Source: Heloderma charlesbogerti
Taxonomy: Eukaryota; Chordata; Lepidosauria; Squamata; Helodermatidae
Direction of reading: 5' to 3'
DNA length: 64,000 nucleotides
NCBI GenBank assembly: GCA_026122225.1
Contig: JANEZZ010002708.1
Coordinates: 372,001 to 436,000 of the forward strand
Shown piece after piece: positions 51,141-62,760 of the stretch; position 1 is the stretch's first letter, and every line of letters starts with the position of its first letter. The position numbers were made by a program, and so were the translations under genes. Under the pieces are notes generated by a model. The model was not told where the DNA came from and did not search any database. It worked only from the letters and a program-made list of their open reading frames with translations.

Positions 51141-53154
51141 TGTAAGCAAGACAGAATCCTGCAACAAGACATCTGCGCCAACGCTGCTAAATCTACAGGG
51201 AGCTATTCCTTAGCATATTAAGAAATCCGTCAGTCAATTTGGATCTGAATTAAAAAGATGAGGCAGAAGATGGCTATTACAAAAGCTCTGCTAAAGGGAA
51301 AATGGGCCGAGAAGACTTTTATGAAATGAAACACGCTTGTTTAGTCCTGAGACACCCGATTTAGCACGTTAGCTTCAGTAGCGAAGCAATCATTTTGTTT
51401 TTGAAATGCTTTTCTAGAAATTAGCCCAGCTGTTCTCGTCTATAGATACAGCCACCCTGTCTCTTGTTTTCCTGTCTGCTCTGCACCCATGTCACCCACT
51501 CATATAGTAGTACAAAGCTTTGTGCATTTTTCCTTTCTCTAATCCTTCCTCCAAAAGAAATTATTAGCATACTTAATGCCAGACTCTGAATTTGATTCAG
51601 ATGGTGAACTGGTAAAATCATATCCATTTAGCAAAGGAAGAAACCAAAACGCGCGCGATAAGCTTTGCAATAACGTCTGTCCCATGTGGGGCAATTTTTA
51701 AAAATGTGGGTTGTGTTGCTGTTGATGATCTTATGGTGGCCACAATGCACGGAAGGCAGCTGTATCGCCACAACTGAATCATTAGCATGCAATGCTAACA
51801 TTCTGGACATGACAATGATGGCGGGGGGAGAAACCAGTAGGATGCAGAAGGCAACAGGAGCTGTGCCTCTCCAAGTAGAGTGGCTACTTACACATTGACC
51901 CCCCAAAAGAGAGAAAAGATGCATCGCCAACACTGGGGACAAAAAGAAGATGGAGAATTGTATCAAGTTTGCATATGCAAATGTATACATACAGATGCAA
52001 ATCTGAAATGGTTAGTATAATTTAAAGAGAAAGACAATATATGCCACCCTAGTGAGGAAGGCTGTGATCAGGAGACCTGTGTGCCTGCTCAGTCTCCTGT
52101 CGACTTGCGTACTGCTGGGCTTCCTGTTCAGGTTCTTAATCTTTAAATTCGACTTTGGGTGGGCAGCCCTTTAGACAGAGTAGCGGGAATTGCTTGAAGT
52201 CCAGGAGCCAGAATATTCCCATATCACCCCTGCAGACTGGCTGATGTCAGAGGGCAGAACCCCACCCTCTGACATCATCAGGTCCTTGGCCAAATCTCCA
52301 GATGGAGCTCCAGAGAGTCTATTTCGCTCCAGCTGGGCTTTCCCTGGCTAGGGAAAACCCAGGCAAAGCAAAGCCCACTTGCTTCACTCATGGCATTCCC
52401 CAAATGAGGAATGCAGGGGAGGAGTGAAGCCAAGCTAACTGACACCTCCTTGCTGCCCTCCTTTGGTGCATGCGGGCTTTCCCCAGCCACATGAACCAAA
52501 GCCTCCCCACTGCAGATGATGTGGGGTGGGGGAAAGACTTAGCACTTCAAACAAACAGGACAGGGGGAGGCAGAGAGAAAGGCAATGGCCAAGAAGGTTG
52601 AGGATTCCTTCAAGCGGGATGTAAGGTGAACTGGGGGAAACGCTCCCTGTTGTGACAAACTGAGCTTGCACTGAACGATTGCACTGGGACAGCAACAGCC
52701 CGAGTGTGACATCACATTTTGCAGCCCATTCTCCTCCTGCACCTGCCATTCCCCGTCAGACTGCCTCCCTCGCCCCCCAACCCCGAGTGCAAGAAACGGC
52801 ATGAGTGACCTTGCAGCGCACACTCCTGCAGAAGGCCAAGACTGAGCCCAGAGCCAGAAACCAGATGCCAAGTCTTGCATCCGTAGCACCGAAGGCGTAC
52901 TTTTCTCTTCAGAGGCCATGCTCAGTTGCATCCCTTTGCAGTCGGTTTCCATGGCAACCGTTCACTTCAGGGGAGGTATTACCAGAGTTTAAAGAAATGG
53001 AGAAGGGGACACCGAAACAAAGAAAGAAGCAGTGCGCTAACGCGCCTTCTCTCAAACAACTGATCTGCCAGTGAAGCTGTCCGGGAGCACATCTTCCCAT
53101 TCTTTTCTATTTTTTCTCCCTTTTTACTTTTTTACAAATATATGTGCCTTTCTG
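51141..53154. other. Repeat-poor sequence, no gene recognised
   Basis: Frames at 51628-51990 (120 codons, minus) and 52435-52952 (minus) lack domains and overlap frames on other strands. No transposon boundary seen; possibly unique DNA. Confidence 0.35.
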
Positions 53155-53260
53155 GCAATGCAATCCTATACACATCTACTCAGCCCCACTGAGTTCAGTG
53201 GGACTTATTCTCAGGGAAGTGCGTATAGGATTGTAACCTCGGGCTGCAATCCTATACCAC
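53155..53260. mobile_element. CTGCAATCCTATACA palindromic MITE
   Basis: 'gcaatcctatacacatctac', centre 'actgagttcagt', then 'gtgcgtataggattgtaac': the ends are complementary. A further 'gctgcaatcctatacc' follows at 53243. Confidence 0.7.
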
Positions 53261-53304
53261 TTACCTTCTGAGTCCTAATCAGTGTATAGGCATGCGCTGC
53301 AAAG

Positions 53305-53440
53305 GCACAATCTTATGCATGTTTAGACAGAAAAAAAAGTCCTACAACTTCTAGCATTCCCCCAGCAAGCGCTGCTGGCTGGGAAATGCTCAGAGCTGTA
53401 TGACTTTTTTTCTGTCTAAACGTGCATAGGATTGCACCCT
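53305..53440. mobile_element. Palindromic MITE with GTTTAGACAGAAAAAAA arms
   Basis: 'aatcttatgcatgtttagac' with 'agaaaaaaaagtc' faces 'gactttttttctgtctaaac' with 'gtgcataggatt'. The arms of about 40 bp are nearly perfect complements around a GC-richer centre with 'gcaagcgctgctggctgg'. Confidence 0.75.
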
Positions 53441-53515
53441 AAGTCTATTAGATCAACGTCCAAAACCCAGTCGCCTACGAATCCCTTGAGACATAACGAT
53501 CAGTGTCCAAACCAA

Positions 53516-53834
53516 TCATGCTTCTGGATGGGGGAGGGCAAAATCATGTGGGAAAAGGCAGCCCCTCAAATATCCTAGTCCCATACCATTTAGGGTTTTG
53601 TAGGTATGAAACAGCACATTGAACTGTGCTTGGAAAACACCTGAATCCAGTGCAGATCGAACAAAACTGAAGTGATATGAACAGCAAAACAGGCTCCAGA
53701 AATCCACCCGCCACCACATTTTGCACCAGCTGAAGTTTCCAAAAGCTTTTCAGAGACATGCTCAGCCCCATGTACAGCCGTGGCTGGTGTACTGGACCAG
53801 TGCAACCAGCCCTCCAAGCCTTTGTGTCTTTCAC
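53516..53834 (-). mobile_element. L2/CR1-type LINE ORF2 fragment
   Basis: Two minus-strand frames together give WKLQLVQNVVAGGF, then FNVLFHTYKTLNGMGLGYL and LFPHDFALPHP, the order expected in the C-terminal part of L2-like ORF2. At least one frameshift separates them. No catalytic RT box. Confidence 0.75.
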
Positions 53835-54248
53835 TCATCCCCACCCTCCCTCTCACTGCCCCCACGCCATTCTCCGCATGTCCAGTATTCTACCAACACC
53901 ACCCAAGATTTTAAGTGCCATTATGATACTGAGTGCACACAGCATGATACAGATATATAGAGGGCAAGATTGGCACACTAGCAACTACCGTGAAGAACAG
54001 TGTAGGGGGTATGTATGTGTAAATTTAAGCCTAGTATCATTTCATTTATTCTAATACGCACACACAAATATTGTGTTACCTCTAGATGCCATTGTGGCTC
54101 TTCAACCCACAAATGGAGAACTCACTTGTACAATCCCTTAATTTGTAAGCCTTTTGTCATTCCCTCGATCCCAAATAAGTTCAAGCATTTCTGTAGGGAG
54201 ATGTCTCTACTGGAGCACATGTCAGTCTGCTCATTTCCAAGGGAAGGC
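53835..54248. other. No gene seen
   Basis: No recognised repeat or exon. Confidence 0.3.
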
Positions 54249-54676
54249 AAGGGATGTATAGATGGTGTAAGATCCATTCCACCTGTGTTTCGCAGACTGT
54301 CAGGAGCCTTTCATTCTGTCGTCCAGTTCTGTTCACCCTTCCTGCTGTAGAATCAGATCTTTTGTTTGCAAAGTTGCGCCAATTCACTTTTGTGCAAATG
54401 CGCACATGCAAAAATGTGCAAATGCGCACATGCAAAAAATGCACATTTCCACACTTTAGCCTCTGGGTGGAAATGTGCGTTTTTGGCTGGGGGGGGTTGT
54501 GTGTATTTGTCTACAAGGAAATTTGCACAACATTCGGGAAAGTTAGAAAACCAGTCCGCAAGTCTGTGGAATCCTCCCAACAAGAGGGGGGAGCCGGTCT
54601 GCTGCGGAATCCACCAGCTAGATTCATGAAAATCCAAATTCATTTGGTTCTGTTGCAGATTTCTCTGACATCCCTA
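54249..54676. mobile_element. TAGGGATGT-type hAT MITE, copy F
   Basis: The 428-bp element starts AAGGGATGTATAGA and ends TTTCTCTGACATCCCTA, with target duplications gggaaggc (54241-54248) and gggaagac (54677-54684), 7 of 8 identical. Tandem 'atgcgcacatgcaaaaa' words occur at 54409-54440. The 222-codon plus frame crossing it is a chance frame. Confidence 0.88.
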
Positions 54677-54684
54677 GGGAAGAC

Positions 54685-55329
54685 AGTCTCCTACCAAATG
54701 TACTGCCTGGCTGGCATCCATGTCCATGCTTCCCTCTGTATGCTGCTGCATAAGCCCCTCATCTCGAAGCCTCTACACATGCTAGGACTCAGTGTCTATA
54801 GCCTTTTCATCCCAGGCCTGCTGTGTGTAAAGGGAATCTTCTGTTCACAACTGCGCCTCCTCCTGCAACTACCATGCAATCTCCTCCAGCAGGGCCAGCT
54901 CTGTTCACACTTCCTGACTTGAGGGATGCTATAGAAAGGATGGCTCACATGCTGAAACTGCTCCTATTTGTTGGGACAGTCCTTGATTTGGGGTACTTGG
55001 CCCTGGTAAAACACTGCTCTATGTTATCCTTAATGTCTTTGGGGAAAATGCTGGGGGATGCCTTTTTAAGATATTGTTAGTGCATGGACACCGTGCACTA
55101 TTCAAGTTCCACCGCTCTAGAGATTTTAAATCTCTAAGGAGGAAGGCAGATATATTTCCCCCTTCAAGTGCACAATGGCCCATCAATGGCCAGTGCGCTC
55201 ACTTTCCTTCTATACCCTCCCTGCACAATGGCACGTCTAGATACCAAACGCTGCTCAATATGTTCAAGTTGCTGCGACTGTATAAGAAGCACAACCAGAT
55301 ACGTTCTGAGATTAAATATCACTCCCTCT
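54685..55329. other. No gene seen
   Basis: No recognised repeat; frames short and overlapping. Confidence 0.3.
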
Positions 55330-55640
55330 AATACTGAACTCGGGTGGTGAGCACCAACAGAAATGGCGCCGAAACAAGGTGGAGGTAGTATACTCAAGAG
55401 ATGCCTGAGCTTTGCAGTACTAAAAAGCCCCTTAAAGGACACTCCCCCTCCAGAAACCAGCCCAAGAAGGACTAAGCATGCTCAGTAGTCATGGAATGTT
55501 GACCACCAGTTGACAAAGAAAAACAGAAAAGGAGGGGAAGGATGGAGTGGCCTGTGGGAAAGCGGCGTGACTGGCATCCTGAACTCTTATTAGGGGTTGA
55601 GGATACACAGTGACATTTTGTTGCGCGTCCCACTTGTTAA
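55330..55640 (+). repeat. Unnamed repeat family Q, copy 4
   Basis: 'gggtggtgagcaccaacaga', 'aagcatgctcagtagtcatg', 'gaatgttgaccacc', 'gactggcatcctgaac' and 'gtgacattttgttg' align with copies 1-3. Confidence 0.6.
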
Positions 55641-55679
55641 TGTTTACTTTGCTTTTTAAAATGGGAATGGTTATGGTCA

Positions 55680-55990
55680 GGGCTGTCAAGGGTAGGCATG
55701 GTCGGGCAACTGCCAAGGGCCCACACCCCAGCAGGGACCCACTGACAAGAGCCCCCTGGACTCGTGTCTCCACTTCACCTGCTTGTTCACCTGCCTCTCA
55801 CTCTGGCCCAGACAACACTGGTTGTAATGAGAAGGAGGAGTAGAAGATGCCGCGGCCTCCTTGCTCCCTGGCTCTCTGCCTGTGAAGCAAGCAAGTGGTA
55901 GCAATGGTGAGAAAGAGGATGAAGAAGAAGAGCAGCTGGTGACAATGGTGGTAGAAAAGCAGACTCATTGAAGGAGGGGGCCCACTGAGG
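55680..55990 (-). repeat. Unnamed repeat family S, copy 2
   Basis: Reverse-complement match to 14140-14440: 'aagggtaggcatggt', 'aagagccccctgg', 'ctctggcccagacaa', 'tccctggctctctgcctgtg'. Confidence 0.65.
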
Positions 55991-57786
55991 GTGTCTTGCC
56001 CAAGGACCCTAGAAATCTGAAGCTGGCACAGTTTATTGTCAGTTCAACATAGAGCCGGTGGAGGAAAGCAGCGTGCAATTGGTGGCATGAAACGGGGAGC
56101 CTTGGCAAGTGATATCTGGTTTGAGAACAGAGACGTTGCAAGTACGTAAGGCTGCTCTTGAGTTCATCCATGAAGTGTTTGAAGATATGATGGTATAATC
56201 GGTGTTGCCTGGTACACACACCCTCACCCCAAACAGCACCAATCATCTGCTTGCACAAAATAAGGATCTAGGTTTTCCCACACACCTCGCAGTACCCTTT
56301 TTGCACGTGCAGAAACCTGCATGCAGGAACTTGCGCGGGGTAACTGCCACACCAAAACTGCTTCTGTGCACAAATCAGCCTTACTGGAACCCAGCAATGG
56401 CCTTCATCTCACTAGACATAGCTAATTCTCCATTTGCCTTTCTGTTCATGCACAGTCAGCCTTTGGCTCAGCATAATGTGTCTCTGCTCACCCCCAACCC
56501 CCAGACGTAAGGGGTACAAACATCTAAAAATGGGCGCAACAAAGCATGGAGAGAATCCACTGGATGTTAATGCTGCAACAGGGATCTCAGCTTCTGCACC
56601 CAACAAGAACGGAAAGCTAGTTGATAAATCCATTGAGAAGACCAAGCGTATTTATTATCACCCATTTCGCTATTTGCTAACCAAGTTACTCTTTCAAGAA
56701 CAACTAGGCCTGCCAGAAAAAAAATTAAAACCCGAACCACCACTTAAAGGCTTTCAGCTATTAAAAAGCTTGAGATGTATTTACTATTGACAAGTTCCTA
56801 GGATTTTTTTTCCTTGTGATAAATTTGCTGGCCTCCAAAGCCAAACCAAAACATGCTATCACTTATCTCTCACCAAAACATGCTATCACTTATCTCTCAC
56901 CAAAACCGCAGGGGCCAGACACATCCCCTTTAGCATTTCACATCTTTACACAAAGCCATACTTAGAAAATCTGGGGATCATTCTCACAGGTGAAGTTGGC
57001 AGTTTGAGACACAGTTCATGGAACTGTCTCCTGTCTCCTACACCTGTCCCCTTTGAAATTACTAGTTCTGCAAATCCACACGCACACACATACCCTACAT
57101 ATGTATATAAGTAACTTTAATAAAGCAATTGACAAAACAGGAATAAATATATATTCTTTAATTTTTATGAAATGTTTCCGCTTCTGCCTTGTATATGTAT
57201 AAACACGCTCTCTCGCTCGCTTGCTCGCTCTCCCTTTCTGGATACAGATTGTCCAACTTAGAGCCAACTTACCTATTTGTGGATGTTGTATGGGACAGCA
57301 TTAATTGAGAATGATGCATGGGTAGCCCGCATCAAAGAAACCTTGCCCATAGAAAGCTAGCATACCAGGAAGGGTTGAGATGTTGAGGCTGTGTGTTATT
57401 TCACTCTCTACATTTAGAAAGTGCAGTTCCCAAAACAAGTCCTCCTTCTGCTGCAGGCTAGCCATTTATTAAAACCACCGTGTTCAGATTGTCACCTGTT
57501 AATCAAGTACAACTCAAAACACCGTAAAACACAGACACACACTACACGATCAATCAGAGTTTTACTTATACATGCCAACCTTGGCAAGGCTGATGAATGT
57601 TGCTGCTGTTTCCTGCTAAGTGTCTCATTTTACATCACAATAAGCAGCTGTGTTGCTACCGAGCTGCAAAACGCCTCGTTTCAGAGTTTCCGGTATGAAA
57701 AGTGTTTAGACCCAGCCTAAGAGTACTTGCAAAACCCAGAAAACAGCCATGTACATATGAACAGCCCCTCATAAAGCAGAGACTAA
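55991..57786. other. Mostly unassigned, with one 27-bp tandem duplication
   Basis: At 56846-56905 a 27-bp unit containing 'acatgctatcacttatctct' occurs twice in tandem. The 118-codon plus frame at 56434-56790 has no recognised domain. No gene called. Confidence 0.4.
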
Positions 57787-57885
57787 GGCTGCAATCCTAT
57801 ACACATACTTACCCGGGAGTGACTCTCATTGTACTTGATAGGGCTTACTTCTGGGTAGTAAGATACGCATAGGGTTGCACTGCAT
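57787..57885. mobile_element. CTGCAATCCTATACA palindromic MITE
   Basis: 'ggctgcaatcctatacacat' with 'acttacccgggagtga' faces 'ggcttacttctgggtag' and 'gatacgcatagggttgca'. Complementary ends; a common squamate repeat type. Confidence 0.75.
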
Positions 57886-58073
57886 GGTTACAAACTGTAA
57901 AGCCAAGCGGCTTGAACTTCTCACGCCTGTGTCAACAACTTCCAACAACTTCCAAACATCTAGAGAGCGCAAACAAAAAACTATGCAGCATCAAAGAGGC
58001 AAGCAAAGACAACAGTGAAGGTATATTGTGTAGCACTGTGACAAAAAGAACACAACATAAGAAGAGCCGTCCT

Positions 58074-58169
58074 TGTTGTTGTTTAGTCGTTCAGTCGTGT
58101 CCGACTCTTCGTGACCCCATGGACCATAGCACGCCAGGCCTTCCTGTCCTCCACTCTCTCCCGGAGTGT
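58074..58169 (-). mobile_element. 96-bp BovB 3' end with perfect 11-bp target duplication
   Basis: TGTTGTTGTTTAGTCGTTCAG (cut short) through CTCTCTCCCGGAGTGT is the same 3' end as the BovB at 41612. AGAGCCGTCCT occurs at 58063-58073 and at 58170-58180, directly abutting the insert. This is a complete, extremely 5'-truncated retrotransposition event. Confidence 0.97.
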
Positions 58170-58389
58170 AGAGCCGTCCTAGATCACACCAAAGGCCTAT
58201 CGGAGTGTCATCAAGTGACGGCACGAAAGTGGGAATTCTCAGTAGTGGAGCCCACCCCCTGGAAAACTTGTGACAAGCGTTAAGATACATCTTCGAGAGG
58301 TGGAAGCTATGACAGACTTTAGCCGCCTCTTGAAGACAAATCTTCAGCCTTCCCTTGACTTGTGATCACACTGCTCTGTTCTACTGTTC

Positions 58390-58530
58390 TAACGTTTTTA
58401 ATGTATTTATTACTCTATATTGTTTTTACATTGGTTTTCATATTCTACTTTTTAATATAAACTGCTTAGAGATCTCAGGATATCAAGCAGTATACAAGTT
58501 TTTTAAATAACTAAATACATAATACATAAT
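58390..58530 (+). repeat. LINE/SINE 3'-tail-type repeat
   Basis: 'aaactgcttagagatctcag', 'gatatcaagcagtatacaag' and 'ttaaataactaaatac' is the common retroposon tail signature. Confidence 0.45.
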
Positions 58531-58534
58531 CAAC

Positions 58535-58745
58535 CTAGTCCAGCGTCCTCTATTCCACAGTGGCCAACCAGATGCCTGTGGAAAGCCCATAGTAGGACAT
58601 GAGCACAGCAGCACGCTCCCACACATGTTCCCCGGCAACTGGTACTCAACTGGTTGCATGCCGCCACTGATACTGGAGGTAATATATAGCCATCATGATA
58701 GTAACCATTGATAGCCTTATCCTCCACAAAAACGGTTTTCCTAAG
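58535..58745 (-). mobile_element. CR1-type LINE 3' UTR fragment (GTTCTTATG tail type)
   Basis: Plus strand: 'cacagtggccaaccagatgc', 'gtaggacatgagcacagca', 'tgttccccggcaactggtac', 'gatactggaggtaatatata', 'tgatagccttatcctccac'. Reverse of the 38655 copy; tail missing. Confidence 0.75.
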
Positions 58746-58779
58746 GGCTTTCCCCAAACAAAACAGGAACTGCTGGGTG

Positions 58780-59475
58780 CAGCGTTGATTTGATTTGCAC
58801 CAAATTGATTTAAATTATGATTTAAATCGCTTCTCCAAAGGACTCAATTTTAATGATTTGAATCACAACTTAAAATCACTAGTGAGGAAGATTCTATTTA
58901 ATCATCGTTTTTAGTATTAGTACATTATTGTTTAATATAACCTTAATACATATTCTGAGATGTAGGTTTCATTAGAAGGTAGGTACACAGTGGAAGATAC
59001 ATGCAGCAGGAGTTTCCGCAGGAGCCAGGACTGCATGAGTATGTTCTGTTCAGTTTTGGTTTCACTTTCTATTTCCCTCCCCTCTCCCTTGCATTTATAG
59101 CCAGACGACTCCTCCTTATTCAGATCTACTCCACCTTCCCAAATTCTCTATTCACTGACCTTCTCTATTTTTGTACTTAGAGAAAGGCAAGGCAGAGAGA
59201 GAGAGCGAGAGCGAGAGAGAGAGAGCATGCACTTCTGTACACCACCTGCAGAGCAGAATAGGACTGATCAGGTTCTCTCCCATCCCCATAAACCATTAAC
59301 ACATTCATAGAATATAATCAGAAGTTGCATAATTAGTATTCGTCATGATATTTTTGACCTAGGCTCTTTTTGTACTAATTGTTTTAAGAAAATTTCTAAA
59401 TCTGATTTAACTAAAAAAAAAAAAAAAACCCGATTTAAATTTTTAAAATATCATTGATTTTTTTTATCAACCCTG
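58780..59475. mobile_element. hAT-like element with CAGSGTTGAT ends, 696 bp
   Basis: It starts CAGCGTTGATTTGATTT and ends TTTTATCAACCCTG. 'gatttaaat' words dominate both ends. Target duplications gctgggtg (58772-58779) and gttgggtg (59476-59483) match 7 of 8. It contains a (GA)n run at about 59203-59226 and no transposase. Confidence 0.9.
59203..59226. repeat. (GA)n microsatellite
   Basis: GA units with two GC interruptions, inside the hAT element at 58780-59475. Confidence 0.9.
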
Positions 59476-59484
59476 GTTGGGTGG

Positions 59485-59543
59485 GAGATCCTAGAGATGT
59501 GGGGATCCTAGAGATGTGGGGATCCTAGAGATGTGGAGATCCT
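59485..59543. repeat. 18-bp minisatellite, about three units
   Basis: The unit 'gatcctagagatgtgggg' is repeated three times with one substitution, directly after the right target duplication of the hAT element. Confidence 0.9.
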
Positions 59544-61085
59544 AAAGGCATCTTTTGCTGGAGCTGTGCAGAGGTTCCTTTCCCTCTACCCAATGGTGGC
59601 TCAAGAACTATGAGAGGTGGCGTGGGACAGAATGCCAAGGGGAAACACACACTCAGGAGGAAAGGGTGGGCCATAATACTCCCTCTTGCTGGTAGGAACT
59701 CACTCACAGAGAAAGTCACACCAAAGAAGAAATTAATATAAAGGTTTATGGCCAGATAGATTCCTTCTGTAGGAGCTCCTTTCCATGCCCACTCTTGGTT
59801 CCATCTCTACCCCTTCGAGGTTCACCTCTCAGCTCCTATCCCCGTGGTCTCTGTCAGGAATTGTCTCTAAATTACAACCATCACAACAGTGTTAGTTACT
59901 CGACCATAGGATTGCGCCCTTGCCACTCAGAAGCCCCCAAATTCAGAGGCTTCCACATTTCCTTCCTATGCCCTGCCGGGCTGAAACCAACAAGGTGGGA
60001 GGTGCAGTGGAGGTGGCCTTCGCCTCATCATCCTCCACCTTTCCTGATTTGTGCTGGACAGGCTTTTCAGCCCGTCTAGTGAGGGCACTTCAGGGGAGAG
60101 GGAAGGAGGCTGGAGGACACTCTGGATAATTTATACCCTGGCCTCTCCTCCTTGCCCCTTTTCCCCCACTCCAAGGTTGAGTTTCCAACCTCAGAGAAGT
60201 AGCCGGCATGATTCACTTGGCACCAGCTGTGAGGATGAGGGGTCTGGGGTCAGATCTCCAATCCCCCCATCTGAGATCAGAGCACTGTCTCTGACTTCAG
60301 AGGGGTTTTCTGAGGCATCCTATAGTCCCTGGGACACTCGCCCAAGGGCCATAGGATTGCTCTCTCTAAAGTTAAAGCACAGGATAAAGGGCACCCTCCA
60401 TGGAAGAATCCAGCGTCCAATATTATATATATAATATAGGTAAAGATAAGACACACACATATATGCATATCACCATTCCCTCTATTTCCAATGTTTTCTC
60501 TAAAACCCAGAAGGCAGGGAGCCAACTAAACCCCTCGAAGGGAAGGCCTTCCACAATCTGAGTGCCACAACTGAGAAGGCCCTGCTCACATCCCAGACAA
60601 TTTTATATCTTCTGCTAAAATACTGCATCTAGCTCACAGGATGTTGTTTTTATTAGCCCATCTATCCAAAAATACTGATGCAGGTCACTTGTGATGCCCC
60701 AACAATCTGAACAGAAGGGGGGGGAGAAATGACCCAATTTACAACAACAACAACACTCGAGGGGATTTTTGCTTGCCACAGGCAAGTAGGCGAATGGCCA
60801 TTGATAAACACGCAGGGCAATGATCAGTTTGACTTACCTCCTGCGATGACATTTGTAGAAAGGAAGTGCTGGCAGTCTACGCTCCCCTGCAAAGAGTCAT
60901 CTAGTTGTCCCAAATCCACTAACATGGTTTCCAGAGTTGCCATAGTCAAAACAGAAGATCTTGTCTCTCTCGACCTGTTTGGGATGTGTCTGCAGTTGTC
61001 AGAAGGAACCTGTATAGAACCTTCTTGCATTAAAAAGATTCAGTTCAACCAGTAACCCAATCCAGTGAAAGTGAACTGATGAAGC
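59544..61085. other. No gene recognised
   Basis: A short TA run lies at 60420-60437 and (ACA)n at 60741-60753. The 127-codon frame at 60051-60434 has no domain. Confidence 0.35.
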
Positions 61086-61290
61086 AGCCTTATATCATCA
61101 GGCCATTGGTCCATTTAGCCCAGGGCTACCTATTCTGGTTGGCAGCAGCTCTCCAAGGCCTCAGAGCAGAGGGAGAGGTCTTTCCCAGTCCTGCTATTAA
61201 GAATCTTTAGCTGGAGGTGCCAGTGATCAAACCTGGATCCTTCGGCATGCAAGGCATGTGTTCTACCGTTGAGCTATGGGCCTTCCTGAA
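61086..61290 (-). mobile_element. tRNA-derived SINE (GTAGCTCAGTGG family), complete
   Basis: On the minus strand from 61290: A box TAGCTCAACGGTAG, B-box region GGTTTGATCACTGG, body with 'aggactgggaaagacctctc', and 3' end 'tggaccaatggcctgatgat' with 'ataaggctgcttc'. This is the clearest copy. Confidence 0.88.
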
Positions 61291-62640
61291 ACTGAGTGGA
61301 GGGCTCTCTCCCAACAGCTGGATAAAATGCCAGCCTTCCTTCTGATTATCTACTGTCCAGGATTCCAAGCACCCGAACAGCATCTCACATTAGTCCGATT
61401 CACCTCCACGATCTCTGTGTTGAGAGCAAAGAATCATGGGTAAACAGTAATAAAAGGTCTTCCAAACCTGGAGTCTTTTCACCTTTGTGTTGTATTTGTG
61501 ATCATTGGACATTTAAAGGCAGAGAATTCTCTTGGTTTCTTTTTTTGCTGGGATCACACCTGATAAACAAAATGAAACAAAAGCAGTAAATATTTTCTCT
61601 CAGATTTCTCATTTGGGAATTTCTCGCTCTATATAAAATCATATAATGGCCTCCTTTGGGGTGAATGAAGTTTGAATTGATGAAAGTTACCAGGCAAAAT
61701 GTGCAAATGTAACCCACTGGTATATTTTTCTTTAAGAATTTTGAGTGAGAATATTCCTGCGCATGCTTAGTAAAGGAGTGAGATAGGGAGTGGCCAATAT
61801 TTTAGGCAGTTACCAAATGCAGCGTGGAAGAAACTTGCTTTCTCCTCTCTGTAAGAACCTAAACCCTTGAGACAGGTAGTAGGGAGGTTTCCTTCTGAAA
61901 CATTTTTTAAAGAGTGATGATTGTTTTTACAAACACTATGAGTTCCTTGTTGTTTGTGTTCTTTTATATTATATAAAGGGCTGTTTAACAAGTTGTTCCT
62001 GTGTTGCTGGATCCTGATCCATTTTGAGAAGATTGCTGTGGAGCTGGAGTGAACTGAGTGGAGACTGTTTTCTTTCTTTGGCTGGCAGAAAAATCAAGCT
62101 TCAGAGAGAAGTTGTATTTATATTTTTGTTGTGGACTCAAGCTGAAAGATAGAACTTTGGGAGCGCTGTGCTCTGTTTTATTGTTTTGGTGATAAGTGAA
62201 CTGTTATGCATGTAAAATTATTACATGTGAATTATTATTGTTTTTAATTAAGGAATTAAAATATGTGTTAATTGTCCCTGTACAAGACCTTTGCTGTGAG
62301 TCCCTGAAGAAAAGTGTTATACAAAGTTACCAGAAAGAAAAGGCTGAAGAATTGGAAAAACAGGTGTACATATATGCAAAGCTGAGTGTGGAATTACAAA
62401 GCTGATTGAGGAACACGAACAACAAGATGTAGGTAAAGAACTGAGTTCGGGGAAAATACTGGACAGAAGATTCCAGGTACAAAACTCAATAATTCAGGAA
62501 TGTTGCTAACAGTTGGAATTATGGTTGTGCAAAGGTGATGTCCTTCAACATCTGAAAAAGAAGTTTCTAAAAGAAATAGGATGACTTCAATAATGTACAG
62601 CCAAAACACATAATCAAAGCTTTTCCACATTATGCAAAGA
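61291..62640. other. AT-rich sequence, no gene recognised
   Basis: Short frames on both strands near 61767-62405 have no domain. 61995-62300 has an LTR-leader-like composition but no signals could be confirmed. Confidence 0.3.
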
Positions 62641-62760
62641 CTTGGCACACACACACACATTTATTTAATACATTTCCGTGCTGCTTTTCTGACAAGGCAC
62701 CGAGGCGGTTTACGATTTTTAAATACTGAAACAAACGTTACTAAAAAACAAAAAAAAATT
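62641..62760 (+). repeat. (CA)n tract and retroposon-tail repeat
   Basis: A short (CA)n at 62646-62658 precedes 'tttatttaatacatttccgt', 'gctgcttttctgacaaggca' and 'ggcggtttacgattttt', the common tail signature. Confidence 0.5.

Noticed and set aside
54254..54922. 222-codon plus-strand frame
   Set aside because: It crosses MITE copy F and its target duplication, is biased by repeated 'gcacatgcaaaa' words and has no recognisable domain.
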